Shown here piece by piece: positions 1-8,185 of a stretch of 64,000 nt of DNA. The notes below the pieces were generated by a model that saw only the letters and a list, made by a program, of their open reading frames with translations, searched no databases and had not been told where the DNA came from. This DNA is from Pseudomonas gessardii (GTDB lineage: Bacteria > Pseudomonadota > Gammaproteobacteria > Pseudomonadales > Pseudomonadaceae). The stretch is from positions 1 through 64,000 of the forward strand of contig NZ_MNPU01000034.1 of assembly GCF_001983165.1 (NCBI RefSeq), written 5' to 3'. The position numbers were made by a program, and so were the translations under genes. Numbering within the stretch: position 1 is the first letter of the stretch; the number at the start of each line of letters is the position of its first letter.

Positions 1-127
1 GCGATATCAGCCATTTTTTGATGCATCGCTACAACTGGATTCGGCCTCACCAATTCAACGATGGGTTGGCGCCAGCGCGGGCCGAGGAAAAACTTAACGT
101 CGTGTCCGGGATTAGTTGACCACTACA
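1..127 (+). mobile_element. Right end of an IS3-family insertion sequence (partial)
   Basis: From 3 to 119 an open frame with no start in the window encodes the last residues of an IS3-family transposase, including the motif YNWIRPHQFNDGLAPA and the ending VVSGIS followed by TGA. The C-terminal YNWxRPHQ motif is typical of IS3-family DDE integrases. The element probably ends with the terminal CCACTACA at 120-127, because the next base (128) resumes the btuB reading frame. The left end, the catalytic DDE residues and the other target-duplication copy lie outside the window, so the exact IS name and boundary are inferred. Confidence 0.8.
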
Positions 128-1429
128 GACACCGCCGGTATTGACTGGAGCCATGCATCCTTCCCCAGCGACCGCGACCATGATGCCTATCGCAATAAGT
201 CGCTGAGTTTGAACCTTAGCCATGAGTTCAGCGATCAGCTGGAGGTGGGTTTCAACCTGCTGGATAGCCGTGGCAAGTCGGAATATGACAACAGCTTTGG
301 TCGCTATGATTTCGCTAGCGGGCAAAGTGTCGGCCAGAAGCCCTATACCGACTACACCGTCAGCAGCGCCAGCGCTTATATCGATGCCCAACCCAACGAG
401 GCCTGGCAGACCCGTGTGGAGCTAGGCCACAGTGAAAACCGCGACACAAAACGTGACAAGCTCAGCGCTGACTTCAGTGTGTTCAACACCTATCGCGACT
501 CGATCAACTGGCAGAACGACCTGACGCTCGATCAGCAGAACAGCCTGATCCTCGGTGGCGAATGGTATGAAGACCGTTTTCACGGCAGCACCACGTTCAG
601 CGAAAACAGCCGCTGGAACCGCGCCGCGTTTATCCAGCATCGTTTCAAGGGGGAGTGGTTTTCCACCGAACTGGGGCTGCGCCGCGACGACAACCAGCAA
701 TTCGGCGGGCAGAACAGTTGGAGCGGCACGCTGACCTTGCCGGTCAACAGCGACAACGACGTATTACTGAGTTACAGCGAGGGCTTTCGTGCGCCGAGCT
801 TCAACGATCTGTACTACCCCGGCGGCAGCAACCCCAACCTCAAGCCCGAGCACTCGAAAAGCTATGAGTTGCAATGGCGCAGCCAACTGACCGACACCAC
901 ACGCCTGGAAACCTCTCTGTATCGCACTGATCTCAAGGACGCGATCATCGCGCAGCAGCAGAATAACTACATTCCGTACAACGTCGCCAACGCCCGTATC
1001 AACGGCTTCGAAGCCGCCCTCAAGCAAGAGTTCTTCGGCTGGCAAGGCAACCTGGGCCTGTCGATCATCGACCCGCGCGACCGCAGCAGCGGCCATACCC
1101 TGGCCCGTCGTGCCCGGCGCACTCTGAACCTGGACCTGGATCGGCAGTTCGAGCAATTGAGCCTGGGCGCCAGTTGGCAGGCCATCAGCAGCAGCTACGA
1201 CGCCGAAGACAACAAGAACCGGCTCGCGGGCTATTACCTGCTGGGATTACGCAGCAGTTGGGCGCTGAATCGGGAAGTGGCATTGTCGTTGAAGGTCGAT
1301 AACCTGCTGGATCGCCGCTATACGCGGGCGTGGTACAGCTATGACGAGCCAAACTTCGCGAACAACCAGCCGTACCGCGAAGAAGGCCGGACGTGGATGC
1401 TTGGGGTGACGTGGACGCCGCAGCTCTGA
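128..1429 (+). pseudogene. btuB: btuB, 5'-truncated by IS insertion (TonB-dependent cobalamin receptor)
   Basis: This is the C-terminal part (about 433 residues) of a TonB-dependent outer-membrane beta-barrel that resembles BtuB, the vitamin B12 receptor. Visible features are the barrel strands, a SEGFRAPSFNDLYYP segment, NPNLKPEHSKSYELQW, and a final NLLDRRYTRAWYSYDEPN block. Intact BtuB proteins are about 610-620 residues, so the signal peptide, TonB box, plug and first strands are missing. The frame is closed upstream by TAG at 113-115 inside the IS end. The only nearby start is a TTG at 116 without a ribosome-binding site. The adjacent btuF supports the cobalamin assignment. The 5' part presumably lies beyond the IS, outside the window. 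Confidence 0.85.
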
Positions 1430-1447
1430 GGTTGTCTGGGACGACGC

Positions 1448-1569
1448 CATCGCAGGCAAGCCAGCTCCCACATGTGTTCTGTGGTGTAGCTAAAATATTC
1501 TGCACTGCCGAGCTCCCACCTTTTGATGGGTGAATACAGTCAAATGTGGGAGCTGGCTTGCCTGCGATA
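1448..1569. repeat. Inverted pair of interspersed Pseudomonas repeats
   Basis: The intergenic space between the convergent btuB remnant and btuF holds two facing copies of the same element. The core cgcaggcaagccagctccca lies at 1451-1470 and its reverse complement at about 1547-1566. The same core recurs at 14325-14412 and 17801-17928, so it is dispersed rather than local. Such inverted pairs are typical of the short interspersed repeats of the P. fluorescens group and could act as bidirectional transcript ends. Confidence 0.85.
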
Positions 1570-1575
1570 GCGGTC

Positions 1576-2373
1576 TTAGCGGTTCGGCGCAATCACCTGA
1601 CACAACCTCGCCACCGCCTCCACCATCTGCCCACTGGGCCGCTCCAGCCCTTTGTCCGGCACGATCAGCAAGCGTCCCTGGGCCACCGCCGCCACCTGGG
1701 GCCAGGCCTTCCAGTCGTCCAGTTGCGCTTGATCCGCCGCGAGGATCACCTCGGGATCACGCTGCAACACCGACTCGATACTGACCTGCGGGGCTGGCAG
1801 CTTGAGGTCATCAAACACATTGCGCGCGCCACACACGCTGAGTGCATCGCTGATGATTTGCCCACCGCCTACGGTGTACAGCGGCTGGTTCCATACCTGG
1901 TAGAACACCCGCAACGGCTGGCTGCGCTGATAGCGCTGGCGCAACTCGGCCAAGCGTTGACGCAAACGGGCCGCCAGTTGGTGACCTTCTTCAGCGCGGC
2001 CTAGTTGTTGGGCGATGGCTTCGACCTGGCGGCTCAGTTGTTCAAGGCTATGGGGTTCGGCGACGTAGACCGGGATGTTCAAGCGCTTGAGCTGCTCACG
2101 CTGGGCAGGGCCGACGCTGCCGGGCCAGAGCAGCAGCAAGTCAGGCTGCAGGCTGAGCAGTCGCTCCAGATCCAACTGCCCATAATGCCCCACCGAGGGC
2201 AGGTTACGCAGCGCGTCAGGCCGTTCACCGCCGTCGAGTACGCCCACCAACAGATCGGCAGCGCCCAGTTCAACGACGATTTCAGACAAGGAAGGCGCGA
2301 GGCTGACCACCCGCTCGACCGCCGTCGCCGACGCGCTGGCGGCCAGCAGCAGACCCGCCAGCCAGAGGCGCAT
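1576..2373 (-). CDS. btuF: Cobalamin-binding periplasmic protein BtuF
   Basis: A 265-residue periplasmic substrate-binding protein of the cobalamin/Fe3+-siderophore type (TroA/BtuF fold). An N-terminal signal peptide ([18 protein letters not shown]) is followed by the family opening ERVVSLAPSLSEIVVELGA. Later segments are VGVLDGGERPDALRNLPSVGHYGQ and PLYTVGGGQIISDALSVCG. The ATG chosen directly precedes the signal peptide; the frame remains open upstream but has no comparable start. The ATG overlaps the TGA of the upstream membrane-protein gene, so the two are translationally coupled. BtuF delivers B12 to BtuCD, and no btuC or btuD is present here. The truncated receptor gene btuB converges on it. 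Confidence 0.88.
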   Translation of the reverse strand: MRLWLAGLLLAASASATAVERVVSLAPSLSEIVVELGAADLLVGVLDGGERPDALRNLPSVGHYGQLDLERLLSLQPDLLLLWPGSVGPAQREQLKRLNIPVYVAEPHSLEQLSRQVEAIAQQLGRAEEGHQLAARLRQRLAELRQRYQRSQPLRVFYQVWNQPLYTVGGGQIISDALSVCGARNVFDDLKLPAPQVSIESVLQRDPEVILAADQAQLDDWKAWPQVAAVAQGRLLIVPDKGLERPSGQMVEAVARLCQVIAPNR

Positions 2374-2792
2374 CAACCGAGCTGACGCGGGATGCGATAG
2401 AGGTAGAACAGCACCAGGGTCGACAAGGCCAGGAGAAACAGCGGCACCGCTTCCAGGCCGACGAACACCGCCAGCGCACCGATCCAGGCCGGCAACGCCG
2501 CGACCAGCAACGCCGTGCGCCGACGGGCCGCCAGGGTAATCCACGCGGCGGGTTCTTCAGGCGTATCGAGGGCCTTGGAGGTGGCGATCAGCGCATGTTT
2601 GTAGCCATGGAAGTAACGCAGGCTGGCAAACATCGACGCGGCCCCGGCGATAAAAAACGGCATCGCCAGCACCGGCAACAGCGGCTCACCCTGGCCAAAT
2701 ACCAGATTGATCACGAACAACGGCAGCAGCGCCAACGCCAGGTACTGCCACCAACTGAAGGACAGCCGCCGCTTGACCTGGCCACGCGTCAC
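2373..2792 (-). CDS. Small membrane protein of unknown function
   Basis: A 139-residue protein with about four predicted membrane helices (roughly residues 13-30, 35-57, 92-110 and 112-130) and short polar linkers. I recognise no catalytic motif. Homologues in pseudomonads are often loosely labelled MFS transporter, but the length does not fit that family. It sits between ribA and btuF with four-base overlaps on both sides (ATGA with btuF, and a start inside the ribA stop region), so the three form one transcription unit. A role alongside B12 or riboflavin metabolism is only suggested by context. Confidence 0.75.
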   Translation of the reverse strand: MTRGQVKRRLSFSWWQYLALALLPLFVINLVFGQGEPLLPVLAMPFFIAGAASMFASLRYFHGYKHALIATSKALDTPEEPAAWITLAARRRTALLVAALPAWIGALAVFVGLEAVPLFLLALSTLVLFYLYRIPRQLG

Positions 2793-3406
2793 GCCCGGCC
2801 AACCTCGCCCTGATGCTCGTTGCCCATCATGTGGTCGAGCTTACTGGCCTTGGTCGCCAGGTAGAGTTTGTTGTGCGGGTTGTGCCCGGTGTGCAACGGC
2901 ACGCGCTCGGCGACGGTGATGCCCATCTCGGTCAAGGCCTTGACCTTGCGCGGGTTGTTGGTCATCAGGCGCAGGGACTTGACCCCAAGGTGTTCAAGCA
3001 TCGGCAGGCAGATGGCGTAGTCGCGCTGGTCGGCGGCAAAGCCCAGGCGCTCGTTGGCCTCGACGGTATCGGCGCCACCGTCTTGCAGTTCGTAGGCGCG
3101 GATCTTGTTCAGCAAGCCAATGCCACGGCCTTCCTGACGCAGATACAGCAGCACGCCACGACCTTCACGGGCGATGGCTTGCATGGCGGCTTCCAGTTGC
3201 GAGCCGCAGTCGCAACGCTGGCTGAACAGTGCGTCACCGGTCAGGCATTCGGAGTGCAAGCGGCCCAGGACGGGGGCGCCATCGGCCACATCGCCCAGGC
3301 TGAGCACGACGTGCTCGCGCCCGGAGGCTTTTTCAAGAAAGCCATGCATGGTGAACGTGGCAAAAGGGGTAGGCAGCTTGGAAGCAGCAACGAAAACGAC
3401 GGGCAC
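2789..3406 (-). CDS. ribA: GTP cyclohydrolase II
   Basis: RibA opens GTP to 2,5-diamino-6-ribosylamino-4(3H)-pyrimidinone 5'-phosphate, the first step of riboflavin synthesis. At 205 residues it has the family's normal length. The zinc site is intact: C-x10-C-x-C within [19 protein letters not shown] (about residues 54-72). The [10 protein letters not shown] active-site motif and the [12 protein letters not shown]-binding segment are also present. This is the functional GTP cyclohydrolase II of the window, since the RibBA protein at 6379-7470 has lost the zinc cysteines. It is the first gene of the ribA - membrane protein - btuF unit. Confidence 0.96.
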   Translation of the reverse strand: MPVVFVAASKLPTPFATFTMHGFLEKASGREHVVLSLGDVADGAPVLGRLHSECLTGDALFSQRCDCGSQLEAAMQAIAREGRGVLLYLRQEGRGIGLLNKIRAYELQDGGADTVEANERLGFAADQRDYAICLPMLEHLGVKSLRLMTNNPRKVKALTEMGITVAERVPLHTGHNPHNKLYLATKASKLDHMMGNEHQGEVGRA

Positions 3407-3485
3407 CGTGTGCTCCTGATTTCAGATTTCACAGAGGCGGGCATTGTAACAGCACGTTCCTACAGACGCTTAAGCTGAATTATCG

Positions 3486-3499
3486 CTGATAAAGATCAA
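3486..3499. promoter_or_regulatory. FNR/ANR-like box upstream of ribA
   Basis: CTGATAAAGATCAA differs at one position from the FNR/ANR consensus TTGAT-N4-ATCAA. It lies about 80 bases upstream of the ribA start. A -10-like TACAAT (complement of 3443-3448) lies between the two. The spacing (box centre about 56 from the inferred start) is not the classical -41.5 activator position, so direct control by Anr is tentative. Confidence 0.4.
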
Positions 3500-3535
3500 T
3501 AGGTTCGATTGGCCTTTGCCTTGGTTCTATGGGCG

Positions 3536-4264
3536 TCAAAACGGATACGCCTGGTTCCAACGCTGGAAAATCGGTTTCAACTCGCCGCTGTCCACCAGTG
3601 CCGCCATGCGCCGGTCAAACAGCGCCCGCAACGCCCGCCCCCTCTGGTTGTTGGTAAACCCCAGGAACAATGGCAGTTCGGCAATGTGCGTCAGCTTGAA
3701 TGCTGCGGGATCCTTGGCCTGGCCAAGGATGTATTTCAGCTCGGCCAGGGCATCGATGTAGAAGTCGGCCCGCCCGTGCTGGAGCATCGGCAAAATCCCG
3801 CCACGCCGTTCGATTTGGTTGAAGCGGTGAATATTGGGCAGGTACTCCTCGTACTTGTAGCCGCGCACCCAGGCCAGGCGGTAGGTGCCCAGGGTCGCCA
3901 GGGTCGGCACCGGGCCGTTGGCCAGGCCCAGGGCGTAGATGTGGTCGGCGTCATAGTGCCAGCGCGCGTACAGCACGCCCTCGGCTTCATCATGATAGGA
4001 GCCGACCCAGGCATCCACTTCGCCACGCCGGGCCAGGCCGACCGAACGGGTATAGGGCACGCTGCGAATCTTGACCTTGACCCCGGCCGGCTCGAAGATT
4101 TCCCGCAACACGTCCCAGGCCAGGCCGCTGCCGTCGGCGTTGGTGTAGTCATTCCAGGTTTCACTGGCCAGACGGATCTGGCTGGGCACTTCGGGGGTGT
4201 CACCGGCCCACACGGGAGACGCGACAATACACAGCAGGATCAGCAACCAGCGACGTAGCCCCAT
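3536..4264 (-). CDS. Periplasmic solute-binding protein, family 3 type
   Basis: A 242-residue exported protein with an N-terminal signal peptide (MGLRRWLLILLCIVASPVWA). The body has the layout of bacterial extracellular solute-binding family 3: QIRLASETWNDYTNADGSGLAWDVLREIFEPAG near the N-terminus, then RRGEVDAWVGSYHDEAEG, and a C-terminal LVDSGELKPIFQRWNQ. Such proteins bind amino acids or related small polar solutes. No ABC permease or ATPase is adjacent, so it is an orphan binding protein and the ligand cannot be assigned. It lies just downstream of thiL on the same strand (66-base gap), in the place where pgpA sits in some other gammaproteobacteria. Confidence 0.8.
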   Translation of the reverse strand: MGLRRWLLILLCIVASPVWAGDTPEVPSQIRLASETWNDYTNADGSGLAWDVLREIFEPAGVKVKIRSVPYTRSVGLARRGEVDAWVGSYHDEAEGVLYARWHYDADHIYALGLANGPVPTLATLGTYRLAWVRGYKYEEYLPNIHRFNQIERRGGILPMLQHGRADFYIDALAELKYILGQAKDPAAFKLTHIAELPLFLGFTNNQRGRALRALFDRRMAALVDSGELKPIFQRWNQAYPF

Positions 4265-4330
4265 GATGACGTCCTCCTGGGAAAAGCGATCGTTTCTACA
4301 ATGCGCTAAAGGGTAGCGCAGCCTGCCGTA

Positions 4331-5296
4331 TCAAGGCGTCTCGCGAAAATGTTGATAACCGCCCACGGCCGGGGTGATGTCGTGGCCGCTGGCATCCAGC
4401 AGTCGCACGCCCGCCCCCGCCGCCACACGCCCGACAACCTGCACCGACCAACCATCGGCCAGCAATGGCGCCAGCTCAGCAGGCGGCAAGGTAAACGCCA
4501 GGACGTAATCGTCGCCACCGCTCAAGGCCGCAGACCGCGCCTGATCCTCCCCCAGGAAGGCCAGCAACGCCGCCGACAGCGGCAAGCGCTGCCGCTCGAT
4601 CACCAGGCTTACACCTGAAGCCTTGGCGATATGCCCGCAATCGGCCAGCAGGCCGTCGGAAATATCCAGTGCAGCCGTCGCCTTGCCACGCAACGCCATG
4701 CCCAGGGCCAACTGCGGTTGCGGCGACCAGTAGTGGCCCAGCAGCGGTTCGGCGATCTGCGCGGCGGCGCTACGCTGCCCCAGGACCAATGGCAAAGCCC
4801 CGGCCGCATTGCCCAGGTCACCGCCCACACACAGCAGGTCGCCCGGCTGCGCGCCACTGCGGGTCAACGCCTGCCCCGCCGGGACACGGCCAAATACAGT
4901 AATGGTCAGGCTCAGCGGTCCCCGGGTGGTATCGCCGCCCACCAGGCCCACGCTGCAGCGCTGGGCCATGGCGTTCAAGCCCTGGGCATAGCGTTGCAAC
5001 CAATCGGCCGTGACCGTCGGTGTGGTGAGTGCAAGCGTGAATGCCAGAGGATTGGCGCCCATGGCCGCCAGGTCGCTGACTGCCACTGCCAGCGAGCGCT
5101 GGCCGAGCAGGAACGGGTCGCAGGGGTCGGCAAAGTGCACGCCGGCCACCAGGGTATCGGTGGAGATTGCCAGCTGTTCCCCCGGGGGAACCGCCAGCAA
5201 GGCGCAGTCGTCGCCGATCCCCAGGGCAATGCCCTCGCCGCCTTGCGCACAGGGCGCGGCGGCGAAGTAGGTGCGGATCAGCTCGAACTCGCCCAT
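4331..5296 (-). CDS. thiL: Thiamine-monophosphate kinase
   Basis: ThiL phosphorylates thiamine monophosphate to thiamine pyrophosphate. The 321-residue protein has the normal length and the AIR-synthase-like fold. IGDDCALLAVP and TDTLVAGVHF supply metal and nucleotide ligands near the N-terminus, and VGGDTTRGPLS and ALDISDGLLADCGHI are the conserved glycine/aspartate loops. It follows nusB by 18 bases, the usual nusB-thiL arrangement. Confidence 0.96.
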   Translation of the reverse strand: MGEFELIRTYFAAAPCAQGGEGIALGIGDDCALLAVPPGEQLAISTDTLVAGVHFADPCDPFLLGQRSLAVAVSDLAAMGANPLAFTLALTTPTVTADWLQRYAQGLNAMAQRCSVGLVGGDTTRGPLSLTITVFGRVPAGQALTRSGAQPGDLLCVGGDLGNAAGALPLVLGQRSAAAQIAEPLLGHYWSPQPQLALGMALRGKATAALDISDGLLADCGHIAKASGVSLVIERQRLPLSAALLAFLGEDQARSAALSGGDDYVLAFTLPPAELAPLLADGWSVQVVGRVAAGAGVRLLDASGHDITPAVGGYQHFRETP

Positions 5297-5314
5297 CAGG
5301 GAGCCAAGCGCAGG

Positions 5315-5815
5315 TTAGCGCTTGTTCGCCTTCACTTCAGCGTCACGCAGGCGCGGGGCCAGCTTGTCGAGCACGCCGTTGACGAACTTGTGACCGTCGG
5401 TCGAACCATAGACTTTCGCCAGTTCGATCCCTTCGTTGATCACAACACGGTACGGCACGTCGACGCGCTTGAGCAGTTCCCAGGTGGACAGGCGCATCAC
5501 GCACAGTTCAACCGGGTCCAGCTCTTCGAGGGTCAGGTCCAGGCAAGGCGCCAGGGCCGTGTCGATCTCGGTCAGGTTGGCATGCACGCCGTGCAGGATG
5601 TCGTGAAAGTACGGCAGGTCGGCGAAAGTAAAATCGTTGTCGACACGAAACTGCGCTTCGATTTCGTTCAGCGAAGTACCCGCCATCTGACGCTGATACA
5701 GCGCCTGGGTCGCCAACTGACGGGCAGCCCGGCGCTTTTCGTTCTTCGATGGCTTGCCGGCGTCTGCAGGACGTGGCTCGCGTGGGTTGAAACGATCGCT
5801 CTCGTCGGAAATCAC
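5315..5815 (-). CDS. nusB: Transcription antitermination factor NusB
   Basis: A 166-residue all-helical RNA-binding protein that joins NusE (S10) on boxA in rRNA antitermination complexes. It contains the family signatures [19 protein letters not shown] and [31 protein letters not shown]. The N-terminal 25 or so residues ([19 protein letters not shown]) form the polar extension typical of pseudomonads. Its start overlaps the end of ribH by four bases, indicating translational coupling. Its partner S10 is encoded at 45866-46177. Confidence 0.96.
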   Translation of the reverse strand: MISDESDRFNPREPRPADAGKPSKNEKRRAARQLATQALYQRQMAGTSLNEIEAQFRVDNDFTFADLPYFHDILHGVHANLTEIDTALAPCLDLTLEELDPVELCVMRLSTWELLKRVDVPYRVVINEGIELAKVYGSTDGHKFVNGVLDKLAPRLRDAEVKANKR

Positions 5816-6288
5816 TTGGCCTCCAACTGCGACAGCAGGCTGACCATTTCCAGCGCGGACAGGGCAGCTTCAGCGCCTTTGTTACCGGCCTTGGTGCCGG
5901 AACGCTCGATGGCTTGCTCGATGGAATCCACGGTCAGCACGCCGAAAGCAACCGGCACGCCGAACTCCATGGACACCTGGGCCAGGCCCTTGGTGCATTC
6001 GCCAGCCACGTACTCGAAGTGCGGGGTGCCGCCACGAATGACCGCGCCCAGGGCGATGATCGCTGCGTATTCGCCTTGCTGCGCCACTTTCTGCGCAACC
6101 AGTGGAATCTCGAAGGCGCCAGGGGCACGGATAATCGTGATATCGCTTTCGCTCACACCGTGGCGAACCAGGGCGTCCACGGCACCGCTTACCAGGCTTT
6201 CAACCACGAAGCTGTTGAAGCGGCCAACCACCAGGGCGTAGCGGCCTTTGGGGGCGATGAAGGTACCTTCGATGGTCTTGAGGGTCAT
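5812..6288 (-). CDS. ribH: 6,7-dimethyl-8-ribityllumazine synthase
   Basis: Lumazine synthase condenses the ribitylaminopyrimidine with 3,4-dihydroxy-2-butanone 4-phosphate (the RibB product) in the penultimate riboflavin step. The protein is 158 residues. It shows the typical [20 protein letters not shown] opening, the [13 protein letters not shown] substrate loop, the [20 protein letters not shown] phosphate-binding region and a terminal [17 protein letters not shown] helix. It is also called ribE in Pseudomonas annotation. It lies 90 bases downstream of ribBA and overlaps nusB. Confidence 0.97.
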   Translation of the reverse strand: MTLKTIEGTFIAPKGRYALVVGRFNSFVVESLVSGAVDALVRHGVSESDITIIRAPGAFEIPLVAQKVAQQGEYAAIIALGAVIRGGTPHFEYVAGECTKGLAQVSMEFGVPVAFGVLTVDSIEQAIERSGTKAGNKGAEAALSALEMVSLLSQLEAK

Positions 6289-6378
6289 TCGACAAATCTC
6301 TTAAAGAGCCGGGACGCGTTTATGACGCGCCCCTTAGTGATATTTGAACCGCGAACAACGGGCGACAATCGCCGGCCT

Positions 6379-7470
6379 TTATTCGGAGGGCACGTATTCT
6401 ACTACTTCCAGGTCGAAACCGGATATCGCATTAAATTTCATTGGCGCACTCATCAGGCGCATTTTGCGCACGCCCAGGTCACGCAGGATCTGCGAACCGG
6501 CGCCGACGATGCTGTAGGTGGTCGGTTTTTTCGCCGGCACCTGGTCAGCACTTTCGCGGATATGCGCCAGCAGCACATCGCCATCCACCGGGTTGCCCAG
6601 CAACAGCACGACCCCGCTGCCCGCCGCGGACACCGCGGCCATGGCGGCCCGCAGGCTCCACCGGCCCGGCTGCTTGACCATCAACAGGTCGCGCAACGGG
6701 TCCATGTTGTGCACACGCACCAGGGTTGGCTCTTCGGCGCAGATGTTGCCCAGGGTCAGGGCCATGTGCACATCGCCTTCCACCGAATCACGGTAGGTCA
6801 CCAGGTTGAAATGCCCCAGTTCGCTGTCCAGCGGCTGCTCGGCGATCCGCTGAACGGTACGCTCGTGGATCATCCGGTAGTGGATCAGGTCGGCGATGGT
6901 GCCGATCTTGATGCTGTGCTCGGCAGCAAAGGCTTCCAGCTCCGGGCGACGGGCCATGGTGCCGTCGTCGTTCATCACTTCGCAGATCACCCCGCTCGGC
7001 TCGAACCCGGCCATGCGCGCCAGGTCGCAGGCCGCTTCGGTATGGCCGGCCCGGGCCAGGGTGCCACCAGGCTGTGCCATCAGCGGGAAGATATGGCCAG
7101 GGCTGACAATGTCTTCGGCCTTGGCGTCTTTGGCGGCAGCGGCTTGCACGGTACGGGCACGGTCAGCGGCGGAGATGCCGGTGGTCACGCCGGTGGTCGC
7201 TTCAATCGAGACGGTGAACTTGGTACCAAACCCCGAACCATTGCGTGGCGCCATCAGCGGCAGTTTGAGCAGTTCGCAGCGCTCGCGGCTCATGGGCATG
7301 CAGATCAGGCCACGGGCGTGCTTGGCCATGAAGTTGATGTGTTCCGGCTGGCACAACTCGGCGGCCATGATCAGGTCGCCTTCGTTCTCGCGGTCTTCGT
7401 CATCCATCAGGATGACCATCTTGCCTTGGCGGATGTCTTCAACCAGTTCTTCGATGCTATTGAGCGCCAC
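6379..7470 (-). CDS. ribBA: RibBA-type 3,4-dihydroxy-2-butanone 4-phosphate synthase with degenerate cyclohydrolase domain
   Basis: The N-terminal domain (about residues 1-200) is RibB. It has MDDEDRENEGDLIMAAE, HARGLICMPM, a TTGVTTGISAADRARTV loop and a GHIFPL motif with the catalytic acid and histidine residues. It makes dihydroxybutanone phosphate from ribulose 5-phosphate. The C-terminal domain (about 205-363) aligns with GTP cyclohydrolase II, but the C-x10-C-x-C zinc site seen in the separate RibA is absent and the GRG signature has drifted. The domain is therefore probably not a cyclohydrolase. The gene lies 15 bases after ribC. The short upstream gap leaves no room for an FMN riboswitch. 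Confidence 0.95.
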   Translation of the reverse strand: MALNSIEELVEDIRQGKMVILMDDEDRENEGDLIMAAELCQPEHINFMAKHARGLICMPMSRERCELLKLPLMAPRNGSGFGTKFTVSIEATTGVTTGISAADRARTVQAAAAKDAKAEDIVSPGHIFPLMAQPGGTLARAGHTEAACDLARMAGFEPSGVICEVMNDDGTMARRPELEAFAAEHSIKIGTIADLIHYRMIHERTVQRIAEQPLDSELGHFNLVTYRDSVEGDVHMALTLGNICAEEPTLVRVHNMDPLRDLLMVKQPGRWSLRAAMAAVSAAGSGVVLLLGNPVDGDVLLAHIRESADQVPAKKPTTYSIVGAGSQILRDLGVRKMRLMSAPMKFNAISGFDLEVVEYVPSE

Positions 7471-7485
7471 GCGGCACCCCCTTGG

Positions 7486-8148
7486 TCAGGATTTCAGGTA
7501 GCCGTTAGCGGCCAGAAAACTTTCGGTGATGTTACCGGCTGCAGGCTCTGCGGCCTTTTCGCCCAGTAGCAGGCGCTCCAGGTAACGGGCAAGCAAGTCC
7601 ACTTCCAGGTTCACCCGGCGACCCGGCTGGTACGAGGCCATGATGGTTTCGCTGAGGGTGTGGGGAATGATGGTCAGTTCAAATTCGGCGCCATTCACGG
7701 CGTTCACGGTCAGGCTGGTGCCATCGACGGTGATCGAACCTTTGTGGGCGATGTACTTGGCCAGTTCTTTCGGCGCACGGATGCGAAACTCCACGGCCCG
7801 CGCGTTTTCGCTGCGCGCCACCACTTCGCCAACGCCGTCGACATGACCGCTGACCAGGTGGCCGCCCAGGCGGGTGGTCGGGGTCAGGGCTTTTTCCAGG
7901 TTGACCGGGCTGCCGGCCTTGAGGTCATTCATCGCGGTGCAGTCCAGCGTCTCGCGGCTGACATCGGCGGCAAAGCCGTTGCCCGGCAGTTCGATGACGG
8001 TCAGGCACACGCCGCTGACGGCGATGCTGTCGCCCAGCTTGACGTCGCCGAGGTCCAGCTTGCCGGTTTCAACCAGCAGGCGCACGTCGCCGCCTTTGGG
8101 GGTCATGGCGCGGATACTGCCGATGGATTCGATAATGCCAGTAAACAT
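7486..8148 (-). CDS. ribC: Riboflavin synthase, alpha subunit
   Basis: Riboflavin synthase dismutates two molecules of 6,7-dimethyl-8-ribityllumazine to riboflavin. The 220-residue protein has the diagnostic MFTGIIESIGSI start and two tandem lumazine-binding barrels (about residues 1-95 and 98-200). Each carries a LGDSIAVSGVCLTV or KGSITVDGTSLTVN type motif. The GHLVSGHVDGVG linker motif joins them. The gene is called ribE in some schemes. It is 37 bases downstream of ribD and 15 bases upstream of ribBA. Confidence 0.97.
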   Translation of the reverse strand: MFTGIIESIGSIRAMTPKGGDVRLLVETGKLDLGDVKLGDSIAVSGVCLTVIELPGNGFAADVSRETLDCTAMNDLKAGSPVNLEKALTPTTRLGGHLVSGHVDGVGEVVARSENARAVEFRIRAPKELAKYIAHKGSITVDGTSLTVNAVNGAEFELTIIPHTLSETIMASYQPGRRVNLEVDLLARYLERLLLGEKAAEPAAGNITESFLAANGYLKS

Positions 8149-8185
8149 GAAGTCCTCCAGAAAGAAGCGTGGCGCAGGGCAAGAA

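Noticed and set aside
4631-6241. Long plus-strand open frame of 536 codons over thiL, nusB and ribH
   Set aside because: It is antisense to three well-supported genes and its residues (Gln/Arg/His-rich) have no family character.
6289-6378. Possible FMN riboswitch before ribH or within the ribBA-ribH gap
   Set aside because: The gap is only 90 bases and lacks the conserved FMN-aptamer blocks; in pseudomonads the riboswitch is normally at a separate ribB locus.
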